Below, piece by piece: positions 23,124-35,649 of a stretch of DNA of 64,000 nt. Source of the DNA: Rutstroemia sp. NJR-2017a BVV2 (lineage: Eukaryota; Ascomycota; Leotiomycetes; Helotiales; Rutstroemiaceae); contig NJPS01000062.1 in the NCBI GenBank assembly GCA_002946415.1, positions 930,001 to 994,000 of the forward strand. Reading direction: 5' to 3'. Made by a program: the position numbers and the translations under genes. Numbering within the stretch: position 1 is the stretch's first letter; each line of letters starts with the position of its first letter. A model generated the notes under the pieces. The model had not been told where the DNA came from. It was given only the letters and a program-made list of their open reading frames with translations, and ran no database searches.

Positions 23124-26100
23124 GTATAATGTGGCGTGAGCAGAGTGAGGTGTAGCAACAAGAAGAACAAGTGCGTTGGGATGAATATACAAACAAGTGA
23201 AGGGAGGTGGATGAGCTTCTTATTATAGACGAATCCACTGAGAGCTATCCAGAGAGGAACTGTAGCGCCACTATGAAGCAATATCGAACCCAACTAGCAT
23301 CGGCGAAGATATGAACGTAATGCGAACTAGTTTACGTGGTATGAAGGTGTCTAACGATATAGGTCTGAAATAGATCAGCCGAATCGAAAGGAACCTCCAG
23401 CTTGCCGTCATGTTATTCCGGGAAAACAACTGATGGTGAAGTCGGGGTATAGTCAGGACCTGCACGGTTATCTGCACGATGATATGCTTGTAGACAAAGC
23501 TTAAGTATTTGGAAGACGATCGAGAGACCTATGAAGTTGCTATCCCGTGAAATTGACAGCAATACTGGGTACTTCTAGAGCGGACCGAGCTTAACCACAT
23601 ACCATAAAGGCCCAGATCTTCAAAATAGCTTGTTGAGCAAACAAAAAATAGAAAGCTCCCAGTTGCTACTTGCAAACTATCACAAGTTCCCCTCGACTAG
23701 GATTTCGCCAAGTTGGGCTAGATATGTAGATTTGAGCTTTTGGTCTGCACAGAATATGCTTACCATGCAGTAGTCTCCTCGGTACAAGAAAGATGTTGGG
23801 AATATCCAAATTCGCATAAACTTAATCGAACGATTTGTATAGATGTTCGATAGCCTGACACTTGGAGCGAGTGACGAAGTTTACGAGCCACTCATGTTTG
23901 CGTTCATGTATTCCCATATGAATTACGGACAGGCTTGTCTTTGAGCGTTCCTGAATCGTGGTAATAGTCCTTACCGGGATTTGGGATCGCTTCCGAAAGG
24001 GTCAGAATCCGCCTTGATGGGTGCTAGGTATTCCAGAAGTATAAGATCATTCATGCCCAAAGCGTCAAGTCCGCAATATATTAACTTTCGGGAGCAAGAA
24101 TGAGCTCAGCGATGAGCAAGACGTTAACTGTTCTTCATTGAAGCCTGTCCCAATTGTACCCCGCGCATTAGTGTCGTCTATTTTTGGTTTAAGCTCTAGA
24201 CGTCGCACAGACAGCTAGCTGGAAAGCTTATACTGACGGACGCAAACCTACGTATTTGCTTGTGAATAAGACCTTGTCAGTACTATCATGAATAGATATG
24301 ATGGAGTTAGGCGTGTGTGAAAGTTCAGCAAATCAATTCGATGACGGACGACCGGATGAGAGACTCGATCTTGTGCATTACTTTTCTCGTGTCCTGGAAG
24401 CCATGAACAGATCCACATCATGGCAAACTTAGACTCCCCTGCTACGCAGAACAAAAGAAGAGAAGGTTAGAATTAGTCTCGTTGGAGTTATGGCCGACTG
24501 CACACTATCATTTTGCCGAGATAGAAGCGATGTCGGACGGCTTGAACCGGTTTCCCAGATATCACGATTGCTCTCGGATATTTGGAACCTGAATTGCGGA
24601 ACTAGTTCGTTCCTGCAGGTGGTGTACCTGAGTATAGCTGCAGACTAGAACAACAGAGAAGTCAGGCAAGAAATTTTTGGAGGGATATCCATATAGCTTG
24701 ACGGAAATAGCGAACTATTTTAGTAAGGGGGCCAAGGCGGAAAAAGGTACTGTGCCGTGTCACCGAAGCTTTGGTCTGCCAAAAGTTGTTCCTCCATCAA
24801 TCTCAGGATGGCTCTAGCCGAAATTCCAGCTATGTTTTTCATGTGCAGTGTGCTCTTTAACCGTGCACATATCACTCTTTCATCCAGCGATGAACTTAGC
24901 TCTGGTCCTTATTCAAAGAGGTCTAGCATACTAGTAGCTGGGTCTGTGTCCGCTTGGTCAGCGTATCTCTTTGATGTTGTGCCACAATATATTCGACAAT
25001 TTAGCGGCTTGTAAGTTCGGCTCTAGTATGTTAGGACTTGCGGCTCAGCATCCGCGCGAATCAGTCAAGAGCTCCAATCCGCACCGGGTAGTTGATGATG
25101 CGATATGCGGAAGTGGACGCAGTGTCTCGTAGACATCGCCAATCATTGTGCCTCCTCCATCTGCATTGAAAAATAAGCTTCTGCAACCTGAGCTTGCCGG
25201 TGCCTTGAAAGGAATGAAGAAAGAGAGTTGGAAGCTCCAAACTACTAATTTGGTCCATGTGGAACATTGCATTCAGTAATTCTCCTCTTTAAGCATTGTA
25301 ACGATGAGATGAGGAATTTCGCTGATCTGAATTCTGCCACAGGGCCCGGACCATTGAATGCGCCAAGCTGTTCCGCTCACACAAGAGAGTCAAAGTTCTA
25401 CAGCTCACCGGATCCAAGGAAACCAATTGACTTCAACGTGGTGTGCCCTATCTTATGCAATTGACGAAGTCTTGTCTTTTCGGACGAATTTTCGTAACTG
25501 ACTAGGGATCAAGAACAATGCTACAGCCCACATTACCCCGCACTGGACATAGATGGTGACCAGAGAACACTCTCCAGCGCAGAAACAGGAAAACAGGCCA
25601 ACTCATGATAAGGTGCTGTAGCTAATTGTTGCCACCAAACAAATTTCCTGAACAGTCTGCGACACTGTATCATTTTCGGTGTTCATTTGTATTGGGTGGT
25701 GTTGCTGGCCTTCCACCTCTGTTAGAGAGGGGGCACTGCACAGTGGTAAAATAAAGCACTTGCATCTTATAAGCCAAGATAGTCTGCCTTGCCGGACCAA
25801 CAAGCAAAATATCTCAAATATCCTGAGATAAACAGTTGGAAGAAAACGTACGTGTTAAGCGGGACCGGTATCAAAAGCAGATTGCCTCATCGTTCTTGGG
25901 TATTTTGTGCGAGGTCGAGCTCTGGAAAAAGAGCAATTGTCGTAGACAACAACAATTTCAAAGCTGAAGATAATACTAAAAAGTATCAGAAACGAAACGG
26001 AATATCCCAAACATTAATGGGATAGTATTCTTCAGCTGAAGTGAAGATATCCGAGTTTGCTGCCTTTCCGATGTTTCATTTTCCAATTTTCATTCTTCGA

Positions 26101-26387
26101 ACTCGGTCTCCAACATTCCAATCATGTCAAATATGGTAAGAGCCAGTAAAATCGCTCTTTCCAGATATACTCCTATCTTCAATCTCTTCATCAGATCGAT
26201 CGACGGGAAGATAAGAAACGTGCTTATTCAAAAGCAGTGAATCGTTCGTGAAGAATTTTCGCTGAACCTGCAGCTTTCACTTTCAATCTCGATTCCACCT
26301 CTTTCTGCTTTCAGCATTCCTTCCCTTCCACTTCGATGGCCTTTCCGTGGCATCACCGTTTCTAATCTTCATTGAAAAGGCATCAAG
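23124..26387. other. Long intergenic region, possibly with decayed coding sequence
   Basis: 3.3 kb without an intact gene. On the minus strand at about 25015-24740, frames such as RLKSTLHMKNIAGISARAIL and ERVICARLKS look protein-like but are interrupted by stops and cannot be assigned to a family. The right end (26050-26387) is a pyrimidine-rich leader for the SH3 gene. Confidence 0.4.
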
Positions 26388-28338
26388 ATGTTCTCACCTT
26401 TCCTGCCGCCTTCAGAGACCCGAGAGTCGTTGAAAGGAAAACGAAGACTTTCCGGCGAATCATCCACTAAAGTTCGGACGGAAGTTGCTAAAATAACATT
26501 AAGACGCTCCTCAACCGTCAGTTATCATGTCGACAGCGGCGAAGGAGAATCTCTGTCCAAGGAGAATAAACGTGCCAACATGACCAATCCGAAATGGCTC
26601 GAGGTTGATACATCTGCCAGACATGATCATATCGATACGGTCGTCAATCGATCCGGAGAAAGTGGTAGTGACAGCGGAAGAAGCACAAGCGCAGGAGAAA
26701 CAACCGGTTTAGGAATTAATTTCTACGATCACAAAGGCCAGCGAGTTCAGCAGTCGCAAGAACCATTGCGTCGTAATGAGGCAGTGGAAGTTGCGTTGGG
26801 CATGTCGCCAAGAACACAGCCACCTTCTGCTTCCTCTTCTCCACTATCTGCGCAGGCGCAATTCCCATCGCGATTGCACACACCTGTGGTTTCGCAGAAC
26901 TTCGAACCTGTCACTCCTGCTTCAGCAAAATCGACAATCGATCTCATCGACGAACTTCTTGAGGAAAATTATCGTGGCCAAGCAGATTCGCTATACCAAA
27001 GCTCCAGTCGTGCAAGTTCGTCTCGCCATAACCTTAGCACACCCGCCAGTTCCAGTGCAATATCCGGCACAAAAACATCTTCCGCCTATCGCGCATTCAG
27101 TGCACCGCTTAAGATTAATATTAATACCTTGGATCCACCCTCTCCCGACACTCCCTCGTTGATCTACACACCGACTCGCGGATCAAAATCGGGTCTCGCG
27201 GCTCATTCGAGGATTTTCAGTCTGCGGACACCAAGCAAAGGCGAATACGGTACCAACGAAAATAGTGGGTTTACACCCGACGCACTAAAGAGTCCACCCT
27301 ACCGACCACAGCTTTATCAAATCCCTTCCAGTCCTACAATTCTGAAACGAGCTCAACGACCACAACCACCTCCTCTTGAACGCGGCAGACTCTATTTTTT
27401 CGATTACGAGAGAGCTCTAATCGATCTATCGGTTAGACAAAGTAACAGGACGAGCTGTTCGAATCACGATAATTGTACCGATTGCACCGACAAAGAGTAC
27501 GCCTACTTCGAAAATAAAGCCATGTCTACCCAAATCCCCCCAGAGCGCCGCCAACAGATCATGAAGGCCAACCGATCTATTCGAAATATCAAGAATGTGA
27601 GAAGGAGGGCCTCTCGCCCTACAATAACATGCTAATACAGTGCAGGAATTAGAGAACCTTCTTGAGGATGGCATGATTACCGACGAAGTATACGAGCTCA
27701 TGATGAGCAGCCTTCCTACCGAATCTGGCCTCAAAGATGCTGCATCTCCAGCTCCCCGCGCCAACGCTGTGGTACCGGCTCCACCGACTGCGGCTTTCTC
27801 TCAAATGAACGTCAGCGACAATCCCCCACCTGCATACCAAAACGCTACCCCGAACCTGCCACCTCGTGGACCGTCGCAACCTCCTGCCCGACCAGAAATT
27901 GCTCGCGCGACTGCTCTATACCGTTATACCGAGCCTGAAGATTGTAACTTCGAAGTTGGCGATACTATTGCGATCTACGAATACATGAATGATGATTGGT
28001 GGCTAGGCAAGAACTTGCGCACTGGCAAGGAGGGTGTTTTCCCAACCAACTACGTCCAAAAGCATGCTCCTCCGCCTCCAGGCGGCCCTGGTGCTTACGG
28101 GAATGAGAAGACTGGCTACTATGGTGCTCAAGCTCCCCAACAATACCCACCACCACCTGGACCAAGCGACCCTTACAACAGTGCTGTTCCTCCGATGCAA
28201 ATTGCCGAACAACCTACTGAGACTAAACCTGGAAAGGGTGCTGAAATGGGGAAGAAGTTCGGAAAGAAGCTGGGTAATGCTGCTATTTTCGGAGCTGGAG
28301 CGACAATTGGTGGTAACATTGTCAACTCTATTTTCTAA
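26388..28338 (+). CDS. SH3-domain protein (Lsb1/Pin3-like) with long in-frame N-terminal extension
   Basis: Two readings are possible. The conserved core starts at the ATG at 27522 (MSTQIPPERRQQIMKANRSI). Its exon 27522-27596 joins 27646-28338 across a 49-bp intron (GTGAGA...CAG) to give 255 residues: an N-terminal helical region (RSIRNIKNELENLLEDGMIT), a PPAY motif (about 85-88), an SH3 domain (about 112-166; ALYRY, DDWWLGKN, GVFPTNYV), a Pro/Gly/Tyr-rich tail and a hydrophobic glycine-rich C-terminus. This matches yeast Lsb1/Pin3, which bind Las17 and, through PPxY, Rsp5. The same frame stays open upstream to an ATG at 26388, adding 378 Ser/Pro-rich residues (total about 633). The extension carries no known domain but is too long to be open by chance. 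Fusion, alternative promoter or an overlapping gene are all possible. Confidence 0.8.
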
Positions 28339-28995
28339 GCTCAAGATTCTCTGAGCTAATCATCATGAGTCTCTTATGTGTTGAAACATTTGGGTCCCCT
28401 CTACCGGGCACCTATTTGGATCGCTCAAACATTTTCGCCTGCTTGCACCTGCGTGGCTTCAGAAATTTCCCCATTGAGGTTATTTCTTTCTCAGTGATTC
28501 GGGTTTCAATCATTTTGATGGTATAGGTGTTTATTCACGGAGTTCTGGCAGAACCAATTATGTATGCGCTTTAGATTTGGCTGGGATTTTGAGATCTGGA
28601 CGGTACTCGCGGAAAGTTGTCCATTAAGAGGTTGTAGATAGAGAGATACCTACCAGATCAACTATGGAAATACTAGCGTGATTATTGTCTCGAACATCGC
28701 TTTTAATCTTCCTCTATGATCCTTTGATGACAGGCCGATGAAGATATCTCGAACAAGAGCTCGGTGTATGCACATGATGCGTCACGTGAAGATAACGAAG
28801 CTTCCCACCAATGAGTCTAGACGTCATCACTGTCGCCGATGGCTTGCCCCGCAGTTACCAATCTTTGTGTAATCCTATCGTCAGTTAGAACATTTAATGT
28901 CCATTATCCTACATCAACAAGCTATTTTCCGTAGGCAGATTCTTCGTTCATCAATTACTCTACTCAATCGATACCCATTTCAAAAATCATACAAA
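28339..28995. promoter_or_regulatory. Intergenic; putative promoter with an E-box
   Basis: This lies between the SH3 gene and the dienelactone hydrolase. A GTCACGTG site (CACGTG at 28783-28788), a typical bHLH/bZIP core, lies about 210 bp upstream of the hydrolase ATG. Its function is inferred only. Confidence 0.35.
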
Positions 28996-30040
28996 ATGGA
29001 AGCTCAACACGGACACAGCGCTGCTTGCTGCAATATTCCCCCAATCGTTGCGAAAGATTATCAACAGAAGGGGAAATATGAGACAATTGGTGGTTTGAAG
29101 ACATGTAAGTATGCCCGTTGTTAATTCTGCATCGGATTCTATCATGGAGGATTCATGGCTTACTCACCCGATTCCCTTCTCGTCCCCTCCTCTTTTGCTA
29201 TCCTGCTCTCCACCTCAAACTAACCCCTCCCTCCCCGCAGACGTTACCGGCCCCTCCGACGCTACCAAAGCCATCTTCGTAATCTACGACATCTTCGGCT
29301 TCTACCCCCAAACTCTCCAAGGAGCCGATATTCTCTCGACATCCAACGACCACCAAAAATACCTTGTCTTCGTTCCCGACTTCTTCGAGGGCAAACCTGC
29401 CGATATATCATGGTACCCACCTGACAATGAAGACAAAAAGAAGAAGCTAGGAGAGTTCTTTAGCGGCATTGCTGCGCCGCCGAAGAACGCTGCGAAGGTT
29501 CCTGACTTGGTAAAGGCGATCGGGGAGAAATATAGTGGGATTAAGAGTTGGGGTATCCTCGGTGTAAGTATATTAAGCGTTCCTTCGAACGATCATTCTT
29601 ATGTGCAAAATGATGCTAACGACGTGGAATACAGTACTGCTGGGGTGGAAAAATCGTCTCACTCACTACATCCGACTCCTCAACCATTTTCTCCGCAGCG
29701 GCTGAATGTCACCCGGCAATGGTTGACCCGAAAGACGCGGAGAAGATCAAGATCCCATTGTGTATGCTGGCATCGAAAGACGAACCCGCGGAGGATGTGA
29801 AGAAGTTTGAGGAGAATCTGACGACCGACAAGCATGTTGAGACTTTCTCTGATCAGGTTCATGGGTATGTTCTTGTGACTTTCTTTTGATCAACTTTATT
29901 TGTCTTTGGGGATATGCTGACGATGTGATATGAACAGATGGATGGCAGCACGAGGAGACCTTGAAAATGAGAAGGTTAAGAGCGAGTATGAGAGGGGTTA
30001 TAAGACTCTTGTCGAATTCTTTGGCAAATATGTGAAGTAG
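28996..30040 (+). CDS. Dienelactone hydrolase family protein
   Basis: Four exons, 28996-29104, 29241-29563, 29635-29864 and 29938-30040, give 254 residues in consistent phase. The alpha/beta-hydrolase fold is indicated by AIFVIYDIFGFYPQTLQGAD and the nucleophile motif GYCWGGK. The catalytic triad can be read directly: Cys146 (YCWGG), Asp193 (ASKDEP) and His220 (QVHGW), the Cys-Asp-His set of this family rather than Ser-Asp-His. Members hydrolyse dienelactones or related carboxylic esters; many fungal paralogues are uncharacterised. The N-terminal AACCNIPPIV is typical of the fungal cytosolic group. The gene converges on the Dabb gene. Confidence 0.92.
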
Positions 30041-30428
30041 GAGTTCTCTATTACATTTGACATGAGGGGTGATTTCTAGGAATGTTTACTGAGGGGAGAT
30101 AGGGGTAATAATAGTATTGGAGCGAAGATCTGATGAAGAATAACCACATGGCTCGATATTTCGCCAATTTGGTTTTACATGAATAATGAATATGGCATTC
30201 AACACATGTTGCATCAATTGGATTCTATCCATGCGTTTACTGGTCCTTCAACTGTCTCAGACACAAGATTTCCTCCCCCAAAATCTCCACCTCCACTTCA
30301 GCACGCAATCTACAAATTCGTAGTCCCAAATTAACATAACCTTCCCATACTCATCTACCCCAAGCTCCCCCTTCCCTCTTCTCCTCATCTCCCCTCTCCC
30401 CTACACTTTTCCCCTCCCATCAACTCTC
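30041..30428. other. Convergent 3' region
   Basis: 388 bp between the stops of the dienelactone hydrolase and the Dabb protein. The right half is strongly C/T-rich. No coding signal. Confidence 0.5.
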
Positions 30429-30824
30429 CTACGCCACAACCTTCGGCTCATAATAAACACAGCACACCTCCCCCGGCTTCACATTCCCCAGCTCCTTAAT
30501 CCCCATCTTGAACTTCTTGTGCGCCTCGCACTCCGAGTCGTAATACTGCATGTCTTCCAGCGTCTTGAACTCCGTCTTGGCGATCAGGTTGTAGCCTTGG
30601 CTGCGCGGGTCTTCGATCCCGGTGCCGCAGCTGAGGGAGGTTATGTAGGGGGTTCCGTCCTGGGGAGGAGGTTAGATATGGGGGAGGGAAGGAGGTGGGA
30701 GAAATGGAGGGGATGAGAATACCTTAACGGCGGTTTTGGAAAGCGTTTCGTAGTTTTTGAGCATGGCTTCGCGGGACTCCGAGGTGGGCACTTTGAACAT
30801 GGTTATACGGACGATTCCTGCCAT
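30429..30824 (-). CDS. Stress-responsive A/B barrel (Dabb) domain protein
   Basis: Two exons on the minus strand, 30824-30723 and 30659-30429, with a 63-bp intron (GTATTC...CAG), give 110 residues. The sequence starts MAGIVRITMFKVPTSESREA and continues after the splice as DGTPYITSLSCGTGIEDPRS. KTLEDMQYYDSECEAHKKFK is the helix-strand element of dimeric ferredoxin-like Dabb proteins, with the conserved YY and AHKxF. Such small proteins form dimeric barrels; roles range from stress response to cyclase-like chemistry. The short size means the exons are only partly open as plain frames, but both splice sites and the domain fit well. Confidence 0.85.
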
Positions 30825-32008
30825 TTTGAGAGTTTTGTTTTCTTTTCTTTTCTTGTAGATAGATTCACGGTGAATATTTAATCTAAGCAGTGTTCTGCAT
30901 TTGGGGAACGGATAAGTTATATAGCTTCTCGTTACGTTAATCGAGTGAAGTCAGACGAAGCTACGGACGTCCGGGGGAGTTTCGCATGTGAAATGCTGTA
31001 CCTGCATATTGGATAACCTAGTATATATGGCCAGATGAGGAATGCATTGCGACTGGCCGCGGGGTTTGGGTATGCCATGGACGTCATCAGGACCGGTCGT
31101 TCGTTAGATGTCGGTCTATTGAAGTGTATTGTGGTGGGGTAGGTTACTTTGTTGAGTGAAGGGCGGGGTTGAGGGCTTCTTTGATTCTGATACATATCCA
31201 ATTTTAGATCGTTCGTGTGCTCGTATGCATTGACGGATATATGCAGGACAGCGGGGGGGAGTGAGCGGGAGGAATTGAGCGGGAGAAATGCAGGGTGAAT
31301 GTTACATATGACTCGGGACTCGGGAGACGGAGTTTGAAGGACCGAACCTTAGTTTTTGAGTCTAGATGACTTCACCTCGGATGCTTTTTAGTAGAGTTTA
31401 TCGATATTGCTTTCCAGACCCTTCATTTTCTTTGCAATCCTGATTGAAAGGAAGTAACTCTTCACGGAAATTGGTATGCTTGCATGACCATCAAGAGATG
31501 CGTTGTTCGACTAGATTGATGCAGTAATGCTAACCTACTATCCATCATTGAAGCAGTTTTTATGGACATTTGCTTTGGAGAATCCCATATATGAACGCCC
31601 CCTTTCGTGGAATCTTTCGACAATGGTACACGCAGAGTTGACTTTCTGGACGAAACGATGTTCACGAGATCGTTGGAGGTTTCTCGACTTGGATTTCGAG
31701 TCGGAAAAGCGCTTTTACCAGTAGTTTCTTGAGAACGCTGAGCTCGAACTCCCATGAAATGCTATTATATATATATATACATCCACCAACGATAAAGACG
31801 AGTACCGCTAGTATTAGACTACACTAGCTCTAGATGAAAACAAGTTACAGAACTGAAAAGAACCGCGCAGGAAACCGCCAAGTATCCATAAATCCATATA
31901 TAACTCCAGAAAAGTTGTTACTTTTTGGCACGTTATTCCAAGTGGGTAGCCCAAGTCCATTCGAGACCGGAGGAAAATCCGAGTAACAAGCTAGTCAATC
32001 GCATTGCC
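30825..32008. other. Intergenic, no gene recognised
   Basis: About 1.2 kb between the Dabb start and the zinc-finger stop. A (TA)n stretch lies near 31768-31780. No frame could be supported. Confidence 0.5.
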
Positions 32009-33195
32009 TTATCGGCCATTATCCAAGACCGCTTCCAGTGCCGCAATTTGGATTTCTCTCTCCGAAATTTCCTGTTGCAGCTTTTGAATCATCTCCTTTA
32101 TCTTATCGTCTGTGGTCATTCCGGTAGCATGGAGGTTGAATCCTTGACCTTGAAAGGCAGTGTGGTGCTGCTGTGGAACTGAATGCGGAGGCGAAGCACT
32201 GTCGGAATCTTGCCCTTGGCTGTATGATTGGGCAGGAATAGAATGACATTTTGTCTGATGTCCTTGAAGGTTATACTTTCGAGCAAAGCCTCTTGTGTGT
32301 CTACTGCAGGTAGACACTGAGCAGAAAAACGTCGTCGATCCATGGACTTCTCGTTTATGACGAGATAAGCCTCCTTTGTCGGCAAATGTTCGACCAAAGC
32401 AATCGTTGCTATTGCAAGTGTATGTTCCAGCGTGCTGGTTAGTTTGTGTTCTAAATTAAATGTCAGCAAACTAATCTAATTGTGAAAGATGGGAACTTGT
32501 ACTGAAAAGTAGACCGGTTCGGGAGCGGTTCTGAACGAGGACGTGCGGGAACGATGCAATCCAACGGATTGTCATTGCTGCTTGACAAATTCTTGGCTGG
32601 TTCTTCACGTGCAGTGGGAGTATTTGTTTGGCCCATATTAAGGCCTTCTACAATTGCAGATTGATCTAAAGTTGGTGGGTTATACCTTAGTTTGGTGACT
32701 CGGTCAGCTTGAAACAACCATGAACGCTGCTCTTCAGCTGCTAAAGGGTTGGGAACACTGGACTTACAGGCAAAATGGATCAAGAAACAAAGGAAAGTCT
32801 GTAAGAGAACTTTCATAATGTGTCAGTGGACTGACTTGGGAACCGGGACCCAAAATCTGCGTTGGAGGTTGATCGACCTCGATGTTATTTTGGATGTTTG
32901 GTAAGTTCTTCAAGAAGCCAACTGAATCGATATGCCCTATTTGCGGTCAGTATATTGAGCATGAATTTCATTATGCTAGAATGCGAGAACATATTTGTGC
33001 TAATGTGTCTGGTAGGAGAAGGACTAACCATCGCTGTAAGTAGGAGCTAAATCGGACGATGAAGTATCTGGTATCTAAGTATCAACAAAACTGTCAAGTA
33101 CATTGGGTACATTAGAGAGTTATACCAAAGTTTAGAGGTCTTCTTTCTGCCCAATCGTTCCAGGTTGACTCTGGGAAATTGTTAGTGTTGCTCAT
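32009..33195 (-). CDS. C2H2 zinc-finger protein (putative transcription factor)
   Basis: Five exons on the minus strand, 33195-33126, 33067-33029, 32936-32768, 32685-32503 and 32450-32009, assemble to 300 residues with all phases consistent; introns are 52-92 bp. The N-terminal half is acidic and Pro/Ser-rich (STWNDWAERRPLNF; HYESSLTDFPLFLDPF). Two tandem fingers follow: CNSNDCFGRTF...HKREVH (C-x4-C-x13-H-x4-H) and CSVSTCSRHTRGF...HQTKCH (C-x4-C-x15-H-x4-H). After a Gln/Ser linker the protein ends in a predicted coiled coil (DDKIKEMIQKLQQEISEREI). A CACGTG box (33209-33214) lies 14 bp upstream of the start. It is the closest regulator-like gene to the metabolic block at 38-51 kb, but any regulatory link is inference. 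Confidence 0.82.
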
Positions 33196-33389
33196 ATTGA
33201 AATATGATCACGTGGCCTAGCAGGGAAAAGACGTACATAACATTGAGAGGAGAATCTTGATATTTGTAGGACAGCACAGCTTTCTGTAAGACGACGACAA
33301 CTTACCAACTCTCCTGAGCGACAAGTTGACGACGACGTAAACAATATATATCCATCATTGTTCCCATCATCGTGGAAGGGACAGCTGGC

Positions 33390-33745
33390 AGCACGCCCAA
33401 GGCATCTTAAGCTGTGCCCAGCATACGAGTCAAATCCCAAGGCATACTTGGGCATGTGGCTGTAGATCTATAGTATTCTAAGATGAGTTTTTTTTCATGG
33501 GGTTTGGTGCTGTTGTACAGACCTAGTCGGTGAATATGTAAAGGTTGATTTAATGCGCTGCTGCCGCTGGCAGTATGCCCGAGACGTCCCAAAATTGTGC
33601 CCAGATTCTGAGGCGAATCCCAAGGCAGCACATCACAATTGGGAACCCTCCTACAGATCTATACTTTTCTGACAGACTTAGTTTTTCGTGGCGTGAGATG
33701 CTGTTGTACAGACCTAGTCGGTGAATATGTAAAGGCTGATTGAAA
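33390..33745. repeat. Imperfect tandem duplication, 191-bp period
   Basis: Two adjacent copies share 37 identical bases (33508-33544 and 33699-33735, offset 191 bp) and weaker similarity upstream, including AATCCCAAGGCA and AGATCTATA elements. On the minus strand both copies encode NQPLHIHRLGLYNS in otherwise unrelated frames. No known element is recognised. Confidence 0.8.
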
Positions 33746-33758
33746 TGTTCTGCTGCAG

Positions 33759-33849
33759 CTGGGCAACTCGGCAACTGGGCAACTCGGCAACTGGGCAACT
33801 CGGCAACTGGGCAACTCGGCAACTGGGCAACTGGGCAACTGGGCAGCTG
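33759..33849. repeat. 9-bp minisatellite
   Basis: About ten head-to-tail units, GCAACTGGG and GCAACTCGG, alternate regularly at first and then become homogeneous, directly abutting the 191-bp duplication. The region lies about 330 bp upstream of the Git3-like GPCR start. Confidence 0.95.
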
Positions 33850-34182
33850 AACAATTATGTTACACCACAGGAGAAGGTGGTCAGCGTTGTAGCTATTTAC
33901 CGGGATATTGGGGTCTGGAAAATATTTGCCAATGAAATCACGGAGGCATTGCCCGAACCGCGCTCCGGGTCCCTGTAGAACGCAAGCCTCTGCACTCCAG
34001 ATGGGCGACTATTGTCACTTCAAACTCGCCGTCTCCGTGGAACTTTTCATACTGCATGAGTGTGGCAGAGATGTTGAGGCTCGCAGCCTTACTTATAGAT
34101 GACGAGCTGTACAAATAAATGCACTGTTGTATCACGCTCTGTCTTAAGTAATTCTTTCATTAGGCATTCATCAATCAATACA

Positions 34183-35649
34183 ATGGTTTACGACGGTGTT
34201 TCGGCACCTATAGCCTTGGCTGGAAGCTCACTTTCTGCTATAACCACATTTTGCGTGATAATTTGTTTTGCGATATGGCACCGTACTCACAGATCGTTCC
34301 GTCATGCTCTGGTCTTCAATTTAGCTCTTGCTGGTAAGCTGATACTCCCCTCGGCAGAGCTTACTCAGGTACATAGACATGTAAGAACCTTGAAACTGAT
34401 TATCACCTCTAGATTTCATCAATTCTTTTACCAATACAATATCAGGTGCCATATACGTCCGTAATCACGAATTACAACCGGGACCAGCGTGTACCTTCAA
34501 CGGCTGGATAGAGCAACTCTCTGTGCAGGCCACTGACTTCTCGATCCTAGCTATCGGTTTTGTGACTTTGCTGGTTGTCCTACAAACAAATCGAGCGACT
34601 CAAGCATCAACGCTTAGCAAAACTTTGATATGTCTCTCGGTATGGATCATACCGTTGATTACGAGCACAGTGGCTATGGCGATGGGTGCAATGCAGCCTG
34701 TCAGTGGTAATTGGTGCTGGATCACCAAGAAGCGCATGTAAGTAGCAGAACGAAAATATCCAAGCATTCTTGAACCTTCCATCTATCATCGTCCTTCAAG
34801 GATTATCTGTTTTCTACTGCCTCAGTGACAAACAAGAATTAATGTTTGGAATTTTATCAGTGACCTCCGTTACAGTCTCACTCACGGCTGGCGCTTTGCC
34901 ATTATGCTCATCACTATCGTTATATACACATACATTTGGTGGCACTTGAGCCGCGTTAGACGAACGTTTAGTGATGATAGTTTTGACGGGAGCACTAAAA
35001 GAAGATGGTACCAACGCAAAGATACCAAACATTCACAACACGGGAATCTTGAAGAAGGCCCGGCGGTGCCACTACATTCTTCCAACACCTTTCCCAACAA
35101 CGATAGCAAGGCTAAGTTGACCATCGCTCTCCATATCGAGCATCGACTGTCACAGTCATCACTGAGAAGCAGTGCTGATGATCAGCATATCAGTCCTGGA
35201 AAGCAAGAAGTGAAGTTCTCAGGAAGTATTCACACTACTAGGGATGTAGGAAAATCTGATCATACTCAAAACATTAGACAGTTCCATAGTCAAGGCGCAG
35301 AAAGCACATTTACAAGTGGTTATATGGAGCAGCAAACAAAGAAGTTCGAGCGAGAAGTCAGACATATGGTATGTATACTTCATGTCCTCCTTGCATTTCC
35401 CTTCGATTCCTTGCTACAGCTAGAGTTTACTTACACTATTCACAGCTTCTACTAAACGGATATCCTATTATGTATATTATTCTTTGGGTCCCTAGTATCG
35501 CAAATCGTATCATCGAAGCTATGGGGATTACAGGGGTATCTGCTAGAACTCTTGGTATCTTGCAGGCTCCTGCTCAGTTTGTTGGCTTTGCAAATGCGAT
35601 TACGTACAGTGTGAATTTGATATGGAGAGAAAGAATAAGAAGAGAGTAG
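34183..35649 (+). CDS. Git3-like G protein-coupled receptor
   Basis: Four exons, 34183-34333, 34446-34737, 34861-35368 and 35446-35649, give 384 residues in phase. The N-terminal half holds five helices, with Cys-containing extracellular ends (PGPACTFNGW, GNWCW) and RYSLTHGWRFAIML at TM5. A long cytoplasmic loop (about 130 residues, Ser/Lys-rich) follows, then TM6-TM7: HMLLLNGYPIMYIILWVPSI and GILQAPAQFVGFANAITYSV. This matches the Git3/Gpr1 glucose-receptor N-domain and its Gpa2-coupling C-domain. In yeasts such receptors feed the cAMP-PKA pathway; the ligand here is unknown. In intron 2 a nearer acceptor (CAG at 34825) was rejected because it leads into a stop; the acceptor at 34860 restores the family motif. 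Confidence 0.87.

Noticed and set aside
32686..32816. Start of the zinc-finger gene at 32816 with a hydrophobic, signal-like N-terminus
   Set aside because: The frame is intron read-through. Splicing at 32768/32685 joins an upstream, clearly coding exon and keeps phase back to the ATG at 33195.
33759..33849. CRISPR-like array
   Set aside because: Units are contiguous 9-mers without spacers, in a eukaryotic genome; it is a minisatellite.
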